Assembly (NCBI RefSeq): GCF_963678635.1
Contig: NC_087070.1
Span: 28,144,848 to 28,208,847, forward strand
Reading direction: 5' to 3'
DNA length: 64,000 nucleotides
Source: Symsagittifera roscoffensis
Lineage: Eukaryota; Xenacoelomorpha; Acoela; Convolutidae
A model generated the notes under the pieces. The model had not been told where the DNA came from, made no database searches, and saw only the letters and a program-made list of their open reading frames with translations. The position numbers and the translations under genes were made by a program. Of this stretch, positions 1 through 10,564 are shown one piece after another (the first letter of the stretch is position 1; each line of letters starts with the position of its first letter).

Positions 1-157
1 AAAAAATGTTTTTTCTATTGTTTTTCGAAAATGTATGAAAATTGTATGACAAGCCTTTTCTCCATACACTTGATGTATGGATTTGTATGATAATGATTTT
101 TGTTGTATAGAATTGTATGATAGGCTTTTTCGGAGTATGGAAGTCAACCCGGGTTCA
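1..157 (+). repeat. TTGTATGA-motif repeat ending in CAACCCGGGTT
   Basis: Three near-copies of a motif reading TTGTATGA followed by a short AGGCTTTTT-like tail occur at about 40, 83 and 112. They are followed by the 10-bp palindrome AACCCGGGTT at 146-155. The same motif occurs at 5.1, 9.95, 22.3 and 24.86 kb (last one inverted), and the motif-then-CAACCC order recurs at 5.1 and 22.3 kb. It is therefore a dispersed family, perhaps the end of a small mobile element. I see no gene in 158-700. Confidence 0.6.
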
Positions 158-699
158 TTTAGATAATGTAGCGACGACCTGAAAAAATGATTTGCAGCGA
201 TTAACAATTGAATTAGTTTGATACAAATTTTAGCTTGAAAAATTATTTTCAATCAATTTTGAAACGATTCAAACCAATGATCTCAACTTTTTTGTTACAT
301 TTTCTTACTGATTTTGAGTAGCAATGAAATCCATTCGAACCGTTTTCTGTCCTCTTTTTTGTATACTCATTTTATACAGATTCTTTACAGATTATTGTCA
401 GATTTTCTCGGTAACCGAAGAAGAGAAATCTGGGAATTTAGTGAATGTCCAACTGTTGGCAATATCGGCACTTTGAGCACCTAAATCGGTCAAAAATTAG
501 AGCGTTTTAGGTTGATTAGTCTTTCGGACAGTTTTTACATGTGAAAGTCAGAAAGAAACAGAAACACGTCAAAATGAACATGTTTAGATTTAACTATATT
601 CAGATTTTGCCAACAATTTGACAATAATTATAAGAGGACTTTCTTTTCATTCGACTTTCATTACGAGGCCAAATTGTGCATTTTGTAAATTGTAATCGG

Positions 700-1545
700 A
701 ATCCGCAAAAAAGACATTGGCTTCGCAAGGTTCCTGTTGATGTTTGACCTGAGAAAAACCTCAACTATTACTAATCTGTGATTTTTTGCACCAAAAATAA
801 ATAAATCTAACCTTAATTGTTCAATTCTCCCATAATAGAGAAGTTATGTGGGTTTGGAAGTTGCTAATTTGTCAAATTTTTGATGTTGAACAAGCGATGT
901 AAAATGCGTTCACTTGACCTAAACGAGACCAAACTGTGATTTCTTCGCATTGTAAGTGGATTCCGCAATAGGTCAATATCCGATTCAACGGAAAGTGGGC
1001 AATATTGCTCACTTTCGTTGATCTTCTTTGCTGTTTTGGATTTCACAAACAAACACCTTAAGCACTGTGACGCTCAAAATAGACAAATTTTCAGAATCCG
1101 CAACAATATTTATGAAATCCCGAACAACTTTACGAACCCACAAATAAATAAATTGACATGTGTATTATTTAAAATATGCTGCTGCAGAATCCGCAAAATG
1201 AAACGGAATCCAAGTTCCGAAAGTAATCCGCAAATGGTCAGTGGAATCCGCTTTTCTGTGAGGATTCCATTCACATAAAAAAAAAATTCATTACATCTTT
1301 TACATTCCATTAACATCTTTTTTTTACCAGGTTGTCACCAGCAAGTTCAATCTCAATTACTAAATTGTTTTAAAGTTTTCAGTTGAATTACCTATCTCAA
1401 CTCCTGCTTCCTATTTTAATCTCAAATGCTGTCAAACTACCAACTTCGATCATCTCAATTCCTCTCAGGCACCCAATTTCGATCCCAATTCTTTCGATCT
1501 CAATTTCAGTTTTTTTTCTCATCAATCCAACGCATCTGATCTAAT
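700..1545 (+). repeat. Dispersed repeat R1, copy A
   Basis: This block matches 2,670-3,330 in the same order over several hundred bases. Shared landmarks are GACCTGAGAAAAACCTC, CCCATAATA(G/A)AGAAG, GAACAAGCGAT(G/A)TAAAA, GCATTGTAAGTGGATT and GTCACCAGCAAGTTCAATCT. Its last 200 bases carry a degenerate sub-repeat around ATCTCAATTCCTG. The copies are clearly diverged, so the duplication is old. Short open frames inside it are not supported as genes. Confidence 0.7.
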
Positions 1546-2669
1546 TGAGAGACCATTAGCTCCATGAATCCATATAGATATCAGATGCCTCCCAGTTGAT
1601 TTTAAAAAAGACCAGATAGAAAATCTAATGTCTTACACAAGCCAGAAAAAAATTTGGACACAAAAACAAGAAAAATTTACTTCTATGTCTAAACAAAAAT
1701 GCAAAATTTTCAAGTACGAAAAACCAAATGGCCTATTGAACTAGTCCGTTGCCAAGCCTAAATACTCCTCAGGCTTGTTCCAAGACCCTGTCCACCACTA
1801 GTCTCTACAATATATAGCAAGAGCCGAAACACACGTCGAGGGAACATAATTTTTTTGGACCTTGAATCTAAATTTTTTTAAGAGACGATTTATGAAAAAA
1901 TTTCAAATTTTGAAAAAAAAAATCTAATTTTGTTTAAATTTTTGCCGGCTTATATTTAATCAACTGCTTATTTAGCGGACCCAGTTTTGTACAAGGTTTA
2001 AGCAAAATATTTTCCAAATTTTCTGATGCAAAAAAGAAACATCCTTAACAATCTACATTTCCAGGACTGTGAACACTGAAAAAAAAATTGAAAAAAAAAA
2101 TTGGGGAGACTGAGAAAAGAACCAAGTATCAAAAATACTGAATTTTCAACCACCAAATCAATCTTATAGAATATATCGTTGGTTAATTAAAGCTTGTGTC
2201 ATGATGTTTTAACGACAGGGTGGCCAAGTGGTTATGGCTTCGGACTAATCCAAAACGGTTAATTATTTTTCACAATTATGCAATTCAATTGTCGTAAATT
2301 TTACTCTTCACAAAAAAGGGTGTTACTTTCGTTGAATGGTCCATTTGAACTATTAAGTTACTTGAAATAATCAGCACTTGTATAGCTCTAAAAACGATTA
2401 AAAATTTTAATTAAGCTATTTAGAAAGATAGGGCAGCATTTATTCAAACAAACTTCATTGGTTTTTTCTTAAACCTCACCTCACCATTTTAAAGTATTTT
2501 ATTTCAAGAAAAAACCGCAGAGTTTGAGTTTTGATGACAAAAAAATCACCTAATTATGGTTGTTAAATCGTAAAACATTTCTGAAACAGCTTGATATAAA
2601 CATATTGAAAGCATGTTGTGATATAAACAACTTAATTATTCCAATTTTGAACCTAAAAAATTCCTGACT
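1546..2669. other. AT-rich spacer
   Basis: No convincing coding region, terminal repeats or RNA gene is visible here apart from the tRNA-like half at 2,213-2,262. Homopolymer A and T runs are frequent. Confidence 0.5.
2213..2262 (+). pseudogene. tRNA-Ser/Leu-like 5' half
   Basis: The stretch contains GGTGGCCAAGTGGTTATGGC, a good match to a tRNA A box and D-arm of the long-variable-arm class (Ser/Leu). It is followed by GGACTAATCC, which resembles a tRNA-Ser anticodon stem with part of the loop missing. No B box (GGTTCRANTCC) follows, so a functional tRNA is excluded. It is either a truncated tRNA pseudogene or the head of a tRNA-derived SINE. Confidence 0.5.
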
Positions 2670-3330
2670 CATGTTTTTTCTGACCTGAGAAAAACCTCGA
2701 CTTATTTTAATCTGAGTTCTAGCATTAATTGTTCTCAATTTTCCCATAATAAAGAAGATATGTGAGTTTGAAAATTGTTTTGTGAGTTTGAAAATTGCTA
2801 ACTTGGCAAACTTTCAAAAGTGAACAAGCGATATAAAATACGTTCAAATAAACATTACGGAGGCCAAAATGTGCATTCTGCGCATTGTAAGTGGATTACG
2901 CAGTAGACCAAAATCAGATTTGTCGGAATCCTGCAACATTGCTCTTTTTCCTTCATCATTTTTGCTGTTTTCGGTTTCACAAACAAATACCTTGAACACT
3001 GTGCCAAAATAGGCAAAACCGTGATATCCGCAACTGCAATTATGGAACTCGGAACAATTTGTGGAATTCACAAAGAATAATTACGACAAATATATAGATA
3101 AAATGTGCTGTTGCGGAATGCGCCAAATGAATACGAACTAGGAGGTCACCAGCAAGTTCAATCTTAATTACGAAGTTCATCAACTACCAATCTCAATTCC
3201 TGGCATTTACTTCAATCTTAATTCCTGTTAAACTACCAACTTCAATCTCAATTCCTGTTAGGCACCCAATTTTGTTCTCATTTCTTTCGATCTCAATTCC
3301 AGTTTTTTTCCTCATCAAGTCAGCGCGTCT
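2670..3330 (+). repeat. Dispersed repeat R1, copy B
   Basis: Second copy of the repeat at 700-1,545, in the same orientation. It is shortened in the middle and has a local duplication of TGTGAGTTTGAAAATTG near 2,760-2,795. The TCTCAATTCCTG sub-repeat is better preserved here (3,160-3,300). No gene is seen. Confidence 0.7.
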
Positions 3331-3800
3331 TCTTAGTGTCTTGGGAGAGCTCAGAAATTCCATTTGTTCAATTTCAAAAAAAATGTCGATTATCTTTTCG
3401 AAATTTTTTGAAATTCTACCCCTTCCCCTTCAAGAAATTACTAATTCGTCCCCTGCTTTTAAATGATTTTTAAAAATTCCGTCAAAAACTGCAGTTAACA
3501 ACAACAAAATTTTTTTGTCACTTTCTTCAAAAGTCTGCCCAAAAACTGCATAAAATTCAGATTTAACTCAAGACTTTGTAAGTCATTTTACCTTGACGTG
3601 TTTAAAGAAAGTCGTCTCTAACCGTTGCAAGGTACGACACTATTCTGAAATCGGAGAAAAACTAAACCTTGGTTTTGAGAGCATAAAATGCGAGTCAATT
3701 TCGTAGTTTGTTTCAATAGATGCTCTCAAATTTGAAAACATATACTTTATGGAGAAAAACAGTTTCTCTTGAAATTGATCTGAGATGTGAGGTCCCACAT
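3330..3800 (+). repeat. Dispersed repeat R2, copy A
   Basis: Matches 23,505-24,030 along its length. Shared words include TGGGAGAGCTCAGAAA, AAAAATTCCGTCAAAA, TTCAGATTTAACTCAA and GGAGAAAAACTAAA. Its first 110 bases also match the right part of the hAT-type MITE at 50,720-51,128, so that part may be a truncated MITE copy joined to other repeated DNA. Confidence 0.65.
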
Positions 3801-3804
3801 TCAA

Positions 3805-4700
3805 GTTTAGGCGTAAATAATCGATTATAACGGATTATAATGATGATTTTTTGACAATTATAATCGATTATAATTACCAAAATTAGGTCTTTAAAAAATT
3901 TATAATTGATTATAATCGTGATACTTTAAAAAATTTATAATTGATTATAATCGTGATATTTTCCAAGAGATTACAATCTCTTATAATCGATTGTAATTGA
4001 TTATAATTGATTATAGTTCTTACTAAAAACCCTTAAAATCAATTATAATCGATTACAATCTATTAAAATTTCTTATTTTGCCGAAATTTTCCTATATTCG
4101 AATTATATCTGGGCGGTTATTTTTTTTGTTTCAATAAGAAAATCTCTAAAAGAGAGATCTCTTGAACACTTTTGGTTCATCTGAATACAAAGTTTTACCA
4201 CGAAACAAAAGTTTCTTAGAGATCCTTTCATATGAGTGGAAAGTTTCTCGCGGTAGATGAAAAATAGTTCTCCGAATCAATCATGAAATTAAATCATTTT
4301 CCTGATGTTTTGGTGTTTAAAAAAGCTTAAAATATGCATCACAAAACAACACTAATGGAGAAGAAATGAAAAAAAAACTTACAAATTTGAACTACAAAAG
4401 CTTAAAATATAAGCAATTTAGATGCCACTTCGAAAATAAAATGGACAAACAAAAGGGATTATAATCAATTATAATCAATTATAATGGATTTTTGTGCATA
4501 AAATATTGAATTAGAAATTTGACTAAAAATAATGGATTATAATCAATTATAATTGTTTATATTTGTATCGAAAAATGAACGAATAAATAATCGATTATAA
4601 TCGATTACAATGGACTATAATGAATTATAATTTGATCTTAAAAAAAGAGATTATAATCGATTATGATTAATTGATTGAAATCGATTATTTCTCAACTTTA
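3805..4700. repeat. Palindromic ATTATAATCGATTATAAT satellite-like block
   Basis: About 20 degenerate copies of TTATAATCGATTATAAT and close variants (TTATAATTGATTATAAT, ATAATCGATTATAACGG) are packed here, denser at 3,815-4,075 and 4,455-4,690. The core ATTATAATCGATTATAAT is a perfect 18-bp palindrome, so it reads the same on both strands. Spacing is irregular, so this is not a simple head-to-tail array. A smaller block of the same family is at 9,419-9,660. Confidence 0.75.
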
Positions 4701-5109
4701 GTAAGACTGGTACTAAAATCAGAATATAATCGGTTACTGACGATTGAAACTGGATGCGAAAAGTTACCCTTAACTTACATGGCTTATGACAACTTAAGCT
4801 TTTTATCTGCGCGGTAACTGCCAGTTTTACTCTGGGCTGCTTATTGCAAAAAATCCTTGTTTATTGTGTTTGGTATGAAACACAAAAGTTACAAATCAAA
4901 ATAATTTGTTTTTTATTAATGAAAAAATTAAAACATGCTTATCATAAATTTTCATAGTATTGCTATTTTCATAAAATGTTTGTGATAAGACATATGAATT
5001 TTTAAGATAAACGTATGCCGACAAAATTATGTAAAAACTTAGTTCTTTAATTCCAGAATTTGGCAAATAAAGTTATATGCTTATGTTGCTCTTTTCACAC
5101 AACTTCTTC
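4701..5109. other. Spacer, no gene seen
   Basis: AT-rich unique-looking DNA. A small hairpin (TTGTGTTT / AAACACAA) at about 4,863-4,884 has a related counterpart at about 47,116-47,138. Nothing else is recognised. Confidence 0.4.
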
Positions 5110-5197
5110 AGCCATGAAACTGTATGAAACTGTATAGTTATCATTTTTTTATGTTATGAAATTGTATGAGAGGCATTTTTTGCCAACCCGGGTTGTC
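5110..5197 (+). repeat. TTGTATGA-motif repeat ending in CAACCCGGGTTG
   Basis: Contains two or three TGTATGA motif copies. The last reads ATTGTATGAGAGGCATTTTT and is followed by CCAACCCGGGTTG. It has the same layout as 40-157 and 22,250-22,322, and it abuts the candidate exon on the minus strand. Confidence 0.6.
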
Positions 5198-5468
5198 GGA
5201 GAAATTGTCCTGTTGTTCCACTTTCGCATCCGAGTCTTGAGATGTCTGCAATACAATCACCGCACAGCAGCAGCAATCCAAAGCTTCCTATTTGAGTGTA
5301 GAGTTTCTTTCCGGAATCATCAGCTATTATAACAAGTGCCTTACCTCTGAATTCAGGTCGCCGGCAATTTGTTTTTTCATCTCTCAGTTGACTCACTCGC
5401 TAACCACAGCCTCTCCAAATTTGCTCCGCAATTGACATCTCGTCAAATACTTTGCTCCCGTATCAATT
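5154..5468 (-). CDS. Candidate two-exon gene fragment with a 50-nt intron
   Basis: Unassigned host-gene fragment. Seen: on the minus strand a branch-like CTAAC and an acceptor (CAATCAG) precede an exon at 5,468-5,397. That exon ends in a strong donor, GA|GTGAGT. A 50-nt intron (5,396-5,347) ends in GAATTCAG, and the frame continues from 5,346 to about 5,190. Exon phases agree (1 + 69 + 2 nt, then 1 nt), giving about 75 open residues with segments such as RCQLRSKFGEAVVSE and LYTQIGSFG. Inference: the YTQIG..FG..CG pattern faintly recalls the C-terminal half of chymotrypsin-fold proteases, but the catalytic GDSGG is not present (ADDSGKK), so I do not assign it. The frame runs into the dispersed repeat at 5,197-5,110, so the true exon end is uncertain. 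It could be a pseudogene. Confidence 0.4.
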
Positions 5469-5470
5469 CT

Positions 5471-5961
5471 GATTGTCCGTAAAAGTTAGTCCCGTAAAAG
5501 GTAATCTTTGAGAAAATAATACACAATTTCAGATAAGTGTGATAAGGGATAAATGGGTTCACCCTTTGGTAATATTTAGCGAAAGTCATTCCATTTGTCG
5601 CCCATATAAAGTATTTTCTAAATGGAAGCGCAGTAAACAGAAGCAAAAAAATGGTCAATACCTTCAATAGTGCTGAAAAATCGTTTTTTTTTTAAACTTG
5701 AAGTCACCTGCGGCGCAGAAAACTTTGTCAATTATAGTCTGAAGATATTCAAATTATTTGCACAAGCTGACTTAGACTAAAAAAAACTTAAACCCGTTGA
5801 AAAGTTCCTGCGCTTGCCACTGATCAAGATCATCGACAGCTTTTTTTATTTCAGACAGCTTTTTTTTTCAGACAGAAAATATGACTCAAAGTCACCGAAA
5901 AACTCAAATTTGCATGCAAAAACTGCTTAAAAATGGCAAGTTGCAGTTTATTATTTTCTGT
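5471..5961. other. Spacer, no supported gene
   Basis: A minus-strand open frame at 5,443-5,667 starts with a signal-peptide-like stretch (MKVLTIFLLLFTALP). It overlaps the candidate acceptor and branch region just downstream and has no other support. Fragments resembling the interior of the element at 6,350-6,556 (GCATGCAAAAAC, GACTCAAAGTCACC) appear near 5,880-5,935. Confidence 0.35.
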
Positions 5962-6300
5962 ATAGAGAGTTGCAAAAAGTTCGGACAGACAAAATTAATT
6001 TAAAATAGCAACTGTCTAGACATGAACGCGATATAAAACTGAAATAACCACGGCGGGCAATTGCATCCGAAGCGTGCGTCGAATTGTTTTATAGTAAAAT
6101 CTGGATGTTCATCGCAGTATTTAAAAATTAGGCTAGCATAATCATCGGATAATCGACGATCTCGCATTTTGAATTTGGCCCGACAGAAAAATCAAGGTTG
6201 CTCGGCTTCAGATTTTGCATGCAAAAAAGCGTCAAAAAGCACTGATTGCTCATATTAATTAATTATGTCGGTCCGAACTTTTTGCTACTAATTATATGTT
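5962..6300 (-). mobile_element. Tc1/mariner-like short inverted-repeat element 1
   Basis: The left end TTGCAAAAAGTTCGGACAGAC (about 5,970) is repeated in inverted form at the right end as GTCCGAACTTTTTGCTACTAA (about 6,274). The inverted repeats are about 30 bp, with AT-rich ends compatible with TA target sites. The interior still encodes a short transposase-like N-terminus on the minus strand, which ties this small element to a DNA transposon. It is too short to be autonomous. Confidence 0.65.
6000..6167 (-). pseudogene. Transposase N-terminal helix-turn-helix remnant
   Basis: A 55-codon open frame inside the inverted-repeat element. Residues about 5-33 read LSDDYASLIFKYCDEHPDF then TIKQFDARFGCN. 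This resembles the first helix-turn-helix of Tc1/mariner-family transposases (a run of hydrophobic and acidic positions, then a K/Q..A.RFG turn). No catalytic DDE/D region is present; the frame ends after residue 55 near the terminal repeat. Inference: an internally deleted transposon that kept its DNA-binding start. The family is inferred from pattern only. Confidence 0.45.
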
Positions 6301-6349
6301 CCAGCTTTTGGCTTCTAATTGTTTTTCTGGACAAACTTGCACTTTCCGA

Positions 6350-6556
6350 TATAGAGAATTGCAAAAAGTTCGGACAGACGGAAATACTTAAAAAGAGCAA
6401 TCTGCCAGTTTTGAGCAATTTTTGCATGCAATTTTGGTGACATTCAGACATACTTTTTGTCTGAAATAGTAGATTTTGCATGCAAAAATTGTCTGAAAAA
6501 GCTCATTTGCTCTTTTTAATTATTTTCGTTTGTCCGAACTTTTTGCTACTAATTAA
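6350..6556. mobile_element. Short inverted-repeat element 2 (MITE)
   Basis: Terminal repeats of about 40 bp pair TTGCAAAAAGTTCGGACAGACG...TTAAAAAGAGCA at the left with TGCTCTTTTTAA...GTTTGTCCGAACTTTTTG at the right. GCATGCAA motifs lie symmetrically inside. At about 205 bp it is almost all inverted repeat and could fold into one long hairpin. It shares its ends with the element at 5,962-6,300, which is the probable source of transposase. Both ends show TA-rich flanks. Confidence 0.7.
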
Positions 6557-7275
6557 ATCAAACGCTAATTTTTGTGGCCTTGAAAAAAAAATCTTGAGAG
6601 AGGCAGAATTGACTGGTTGCAGTTAATTGGACATCTGAGTTATTGAAATCGTTGAGCAGGTTTCCGTGCAAAAAAGTACGCCTTTTGTGTTTAATTTTAC
6701 GTTTTTATTTGAAGCGTTGATTTTGTGTTCCTGAAAATGGATACGAAGATAGAGATCTCAGCACGTATTGACAAAAAGCGGAGGTTTAGGAAACTGTACA
6801 TTTGAAAACGCAGCAAAAGAGTGTTTTGGTTTTGCGATTGCAAATATTGAAACAAACTTATTTGTCTGGAATTTTGAAGGTAGCTGAAGGGGCGGGGTTA
6901 CAATTTTTTAAAGGAGGACTGAAAATATGGGGTTATTTTTGACAAACACTCGAATACATTGACCTATTTTGAAGCATGCCAAATTACTTAGAAGACCTTA
7001 TTTTGCCAAAGTTTTTTGCGCTGCAAGCGACTTTTGTTTTGAAAATTGCAATCTTGGGCACTATTTAGAATGTTTTGACCAAAAAATTGATTTTTTTCCT
7101 GCGCAATCTGCCTCCTAAGAATAAGTATGTATATACGCCGCGATCTTTTTTGAGGGTCAGTCAGCTGGAGCTGGATGTATGATAGTACCAAAGGGGACCT
7201 TATTTGGGTGGCGTTGGGGTTCAGATCCCCGAGAGATGGGAGGTGTTCGCTTACCCGCACTGAGTTTATATCCGG
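6557..7275. other. Spacer, no supported gene
   Basis: A minus-strand frame (6,988-7,260) of 90 codons overlaps a GGTTCAGATCC sequence that resembles a tRNA B box, but I see no matching A box at the right distance. No gene is called. Confidence 0.4.
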
Positions 7276-8570
7276 GGTGACTCACTTATAGAGTGATTTC
7301 AGATAAGGTACACTGTCTGTTCGTCGCGCTATCTTATTTTCGGCCGGATAGATTCGTGCAACTTCTTATTCTAATACCGAGCTTAACCTTACGCTTAAAT
7401 CTCCTAGTCTCAGTAGATCTAGTGTTTACTGGTATTTGCGAGATAAGATATCAGGAACTGCTCTGGAGAAGAACGACTGTTTGCAAAGTTATATTTATTC
7501 TGTTCTGTTGCTGAAGCTAAGAATAGTTTACAAATTATTGTGCAAATTACTGTAAGTGTTAGTTTTGGATCATGATTGGTTAGTTAGAAAAAATTTACAG
7601 AGATAGTTTTATCAACAATATAATTGGATACAAATACTAGTTTTAAACTGGTTCCACCCATCCGGGTTTGAGAGAAATTTTCAGGTAGAAATTTTTTGTT
7701 GTAAAGGATGGATCGAAAAATTTCTTGATTCTTGGAGTAGATTCTTTTGAAGCAGTGGCTGCGTGAATGAGGAGAAAGAAGCAGTTGCCCGCGTTGTGAA
7801 GTAGTTGTCTTCATGGAGAGAAGGGGTACAGCTGCTCGTTTTTCAGAAGTGGGTCTCTCATGTATTTGGATCGGGTTGAGTGATTGGGTTAAGGTTTCAG
7901 ACTTATGAAATGAAGTGTTGATTTCGTTAAGTTAGAGCGAGACTACGTGCATTCCACCTATTCATCGAATAGCGAGATGTGGTTTGACTTCTTTGTGTGA
8001 AGCACCAAGTGACTAGGATTCGTATGCGAGTTCAACGTCGAGTTGGCCATTGTTCTTCTTCCATGGTTATCTTTGCTGCGATGTTAGGTTCATACTTTAA
8101 AGTGTTGTGACTACGGCAAGAAACCAATAGATTTGTCATTGCGGAGTCGGAATGTCATCGAGTTTTCATCTCTTTGCTGCTCGTTTCTTTTGCTCTAAAA
8201 CTTTTTACATTGCATAATTATATCTGCATCGTGTTAGTGAGATCAGTTTAAGTTTTGATTTTTTAAAAATGTTTTCGCAAAAGCATGTTTTTAGTTTCGA
8301 TTGTTTTAAAAAGTTGCTCACCATAGAGCTACTCTCGTCAAAAATATGAGTGCGTGTCCTAAGCGTGGTGTAGCGCGGGTCGTGAGGCCGGCTATAGAGC
8401 ATGCTCAGGACGTCCATAACTGGTGGATTAGGCCGGTTGCGGGAGTATAATTTCACCGTCTCTTTGAGCAGAGTCTCTGTTTGAGTTCAACTTTTTTTCT
8501 TCTTCATCAGGTGTTTTTCTATTTTTGTTTTTGGTTGCGTCCGTTTATTAGAAACATATTAATGGGTTTT
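7276..8570 (-). mobile_element. LTR retrotransposon 3' end (fossil copy)
   Basis: The reverse complement of 7,276-7,666 matches the 5' LTR at 24,895-25,275 (GTTTTAAACTAGTA near one end, ACCTTATCTGAAAT near the other). The reverse complement of 7,667-8,570 matches the internal 3' end at about 45,620-46,464 (shared GACGTCCTGAGCATGCTCTA and TAGCCGGCCT). It is therefore a 3'-terminal fragment, LTR plus about 0.9 kb of internal DNA, of the same Ty3/Gypsy-like family. It is clearly diverged and old. The join GATGGG|TGGAACC marks the purine tract and LTR start. Confidence 0.8.
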
Positions 8571-9152
8571 GTCTCAATATGTGTCCCTAGATGTGCCCTT
8601 ATGAGTGTCTGAGTTTGTGTCCCCATACGTGCCCCTAAGAGTGTCTGAATTTGTGTCTCTATTTGTGCCCCTCTGAGTGACTAAATATGTGCCCCAATGT
8701 GTAACCCTGTGAGTGTCTGAATGTGTCCCCATGTGTGCTCCTCTGAGTGTCTGAGTATGTGTCCCTATGTGTGCCCCTGTGAGTGTCTGAATATGTGTCC
8801 CCATGTGTGCACCTCTGAGTGTCTGAATATGTGTCCCCATGTGTGCCCCTGTGAGTGTCTGAATTTGTGTCTCTATTTGTGCCCCTCTGAGTGACTAAAT
8901 ATGTGCCCCAATGTGTAACCCTGTGAGTGTCTGAATGTGTCCCCATGTGTGCTCCTCTGAGTGTCTGAGTATGTGTCCCTATGTGTGCCCCTGTGAGTGT
9001 CTGAATATGTGTCCCCATGTGTGCACCTCTGAGTGTCTGAATATGTGTCCCCATGTGTGCCCCTGTGAGTGTCTGAATATGTGACCCTATGTGTGCACCT
9101 TTCAGTGTCTGAGTACGTGTCCCTATGTGTGTTCCTATGAGTGCCAGAATGT
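8571..9152. repeat. 36-bp minisatellite with a 214-bp higher-order period
   Basis: About 16 copies of a 36-bp unit built on GAGTGTCTGAATATGTGTCC then CCATGTGTGCCCCT. Variants repeat in the same order: the stretch starting GAATTTGTGTCTCTATTTGT at 8,647 recurs at 8,861. This gives a 214-bp higher-order unit of six repeats, one of them 2 bp short. Because 36 is a multiple of three, the minus strand stays open for long stretches of a 12-residue G/T/H-rich repeat. That openness follows from the period and is not evidence of a gene. Confidence 0.9.
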
Positions 9153-9418
9153 AAGCGTGTCCTGGGGGTTCTGGTTTTTAGGTGGGAGGGATCCTACCTA
9201 CAGACAACTGTCACCTGAAGGTGCTTCCTACCTACAGCCAACTGTCTCCTAAAAATGTATAAATAGGGGAAACTGATGAACTAAAAGAAACTGTATTTTT
9301 GTACTTATAGCTTAACCTAAATTTTATTTGGTTTTTACTGTGCTTTCATGCTGATTAGCTAATTTATAAACCATATTAAAATAAATGATTTTTTTATGAG
9401 GTAAAGTTTTGATAGAAA
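9153..9418. other. Minisatellite flank
   Basis: Contains two short direct copies of CCTACCTACAG(A/C)CAACTGTC (about 9,193 and 9,227). No gene is seen. Confidence 0.4.
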
Positions 9419-9660
9419 AAGGGATTATAATCTATTATAATAGATTTTTATACATAAAGAGAGATTATAACAGAATATAAAAGATTTTTGGAAAAAAAGT
9501 ATAAATGATCATAATTTATTAAAAAGTCACCACAAATAATATCATTATGGTTTATAAATGGTTTCTAAATCGTTTAAACATCTTAAATTTGCGCTTAAAA
9601 TTAGTTATACTTTTGCTAAAAGTACGATTAAAGTTATAATATAATCGATTGTTTTCTCTT
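9419..9660. repeat. Second palindromic TTATAATC block
   Basis: Several degenerate copies of GATTATAATCTATTATAAT and relatives, matching the larger block at 3,805-4,700. More decayed there than in the first block. Confidence 0.6.
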
Positions 9661-9948
9661 TTTACTGATTGCGGGTACCTCTTTTACCTCATCGGACATG
9701 ATCCTGATAACATAACTCTACATCAGGGAGATCTGTTTTTTTTGCGTTCACCAGCTATCCTTTAAACGCAATAGTTTCTTTATTTGCGCACTAGAGGGAG
9801 GCTATTCTCATGGGCGAAGGAGTAATGGGAGAAAAATCGCAAAAAAAACAGTCGAAAGTCAGTTATTTGAATGAATCAATTGCCGTTCATTTAAAACAAA
9901 TTAAATGAAGAAAAAAAAATGCTGATCCTACAATTTCCAAATATGCAA

Positions 9949-9976
9949 GTTGTATGACTAGCAGTTTTTTGATGGC
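9949..9976 (+). repeat. TTGTATGA motif, single copy
   Basis: Reads AGTTGTATGACTAGCAGTTT, matching the dispersed motif family. No AACCCGGGTT follows here. Confidence 0.45.
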
Positions 9977-10011
9977 GACAAGTAGTTTTGAAAAATCCGC
10001 AAAAAACTTCA

Positions 10012-10130
10012 AATTCTTTTAACCGCAAAAAAATTGCAAGAAAATTTTAAATTATTTTAACCGCAAAAAAATAGCAAGGAAATTTTAAAATCCTGTAACT
10101 GAAAAAAAAATCAGCAAGGAAAATTTAGTT
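10012..10130 (+). repeat. Short tandem repeat, about 45 bp x 3
   Basis: Three copies of a unit reading TTTTAACCGCAAAAAAATTG then CAAGAAAATTTTAAAT. The third copy is diverged. The rest of 9,661-10,560 is AT-rich spacer without a gene. Confidence 0.65.
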
Positions 10131-10564
10131 TTTTTGTCTGCATTACGTAGTCATTTGGATTGTTTCTCAATTTTTTAGCTATTTTTTTTTCAAAAACGTT
10201 ACAACAAAAAAAGTTAGTATTTTTGAAAACCTTCTACTAAAATTAGATACTTGCAAAAAGTATTAGCAAGTCTGGATGTTTTTTTGGGATAAACCACTCA
10301 TTTTATTCTAACGATTATTTGTGGAACCTAATTTAGTGTGAAAAAAACTGAGTTTGCCGAATGCGAAGTTTGCCTTTTGCCTTTTAGTGGTCACAGCAAT
10401 TAACGTTGAGCAGCATTAGACTGCTCATATCTGTTTTGATTAACTGAACGTAATTTTGAAAAAAATCTGCCCATTAAGTAATTATGTAAATAAAAAATTA
10501 AGTAATTTGTGTTGTTAAAAAATTCGAGAAAAAGTGTTCATCCGGAACTTTAGGGGTAATTCTG

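Noticed and set aside
3805-4700. CRISPR-like array
   Set aside because: Repeats are short palindromes with irregular spacing and no unique equal-length spacers, in a eukaryotic context.
5443-5667. Signal-peptide-like MKVLTIFLLLFTALP frame on the minus strand
   Set aside because: AT-driven 74-codon frame overlapping a better-supported exon in another frame, with no homology. Kept only as a remark.
7190-7260. tRNA-like B box GGTTCAGATCC
   Set aside because: No A box at proper spacing and no acceptor stem; stems of a cloverleaf cannot be formed.
8574-9054. Long minus-strand open frames with a 12-residue G/T/H repeat
   Set aside because: They follow from the 36-bp minisatellite period and are open in overlapping shifts; no start context, no domain.
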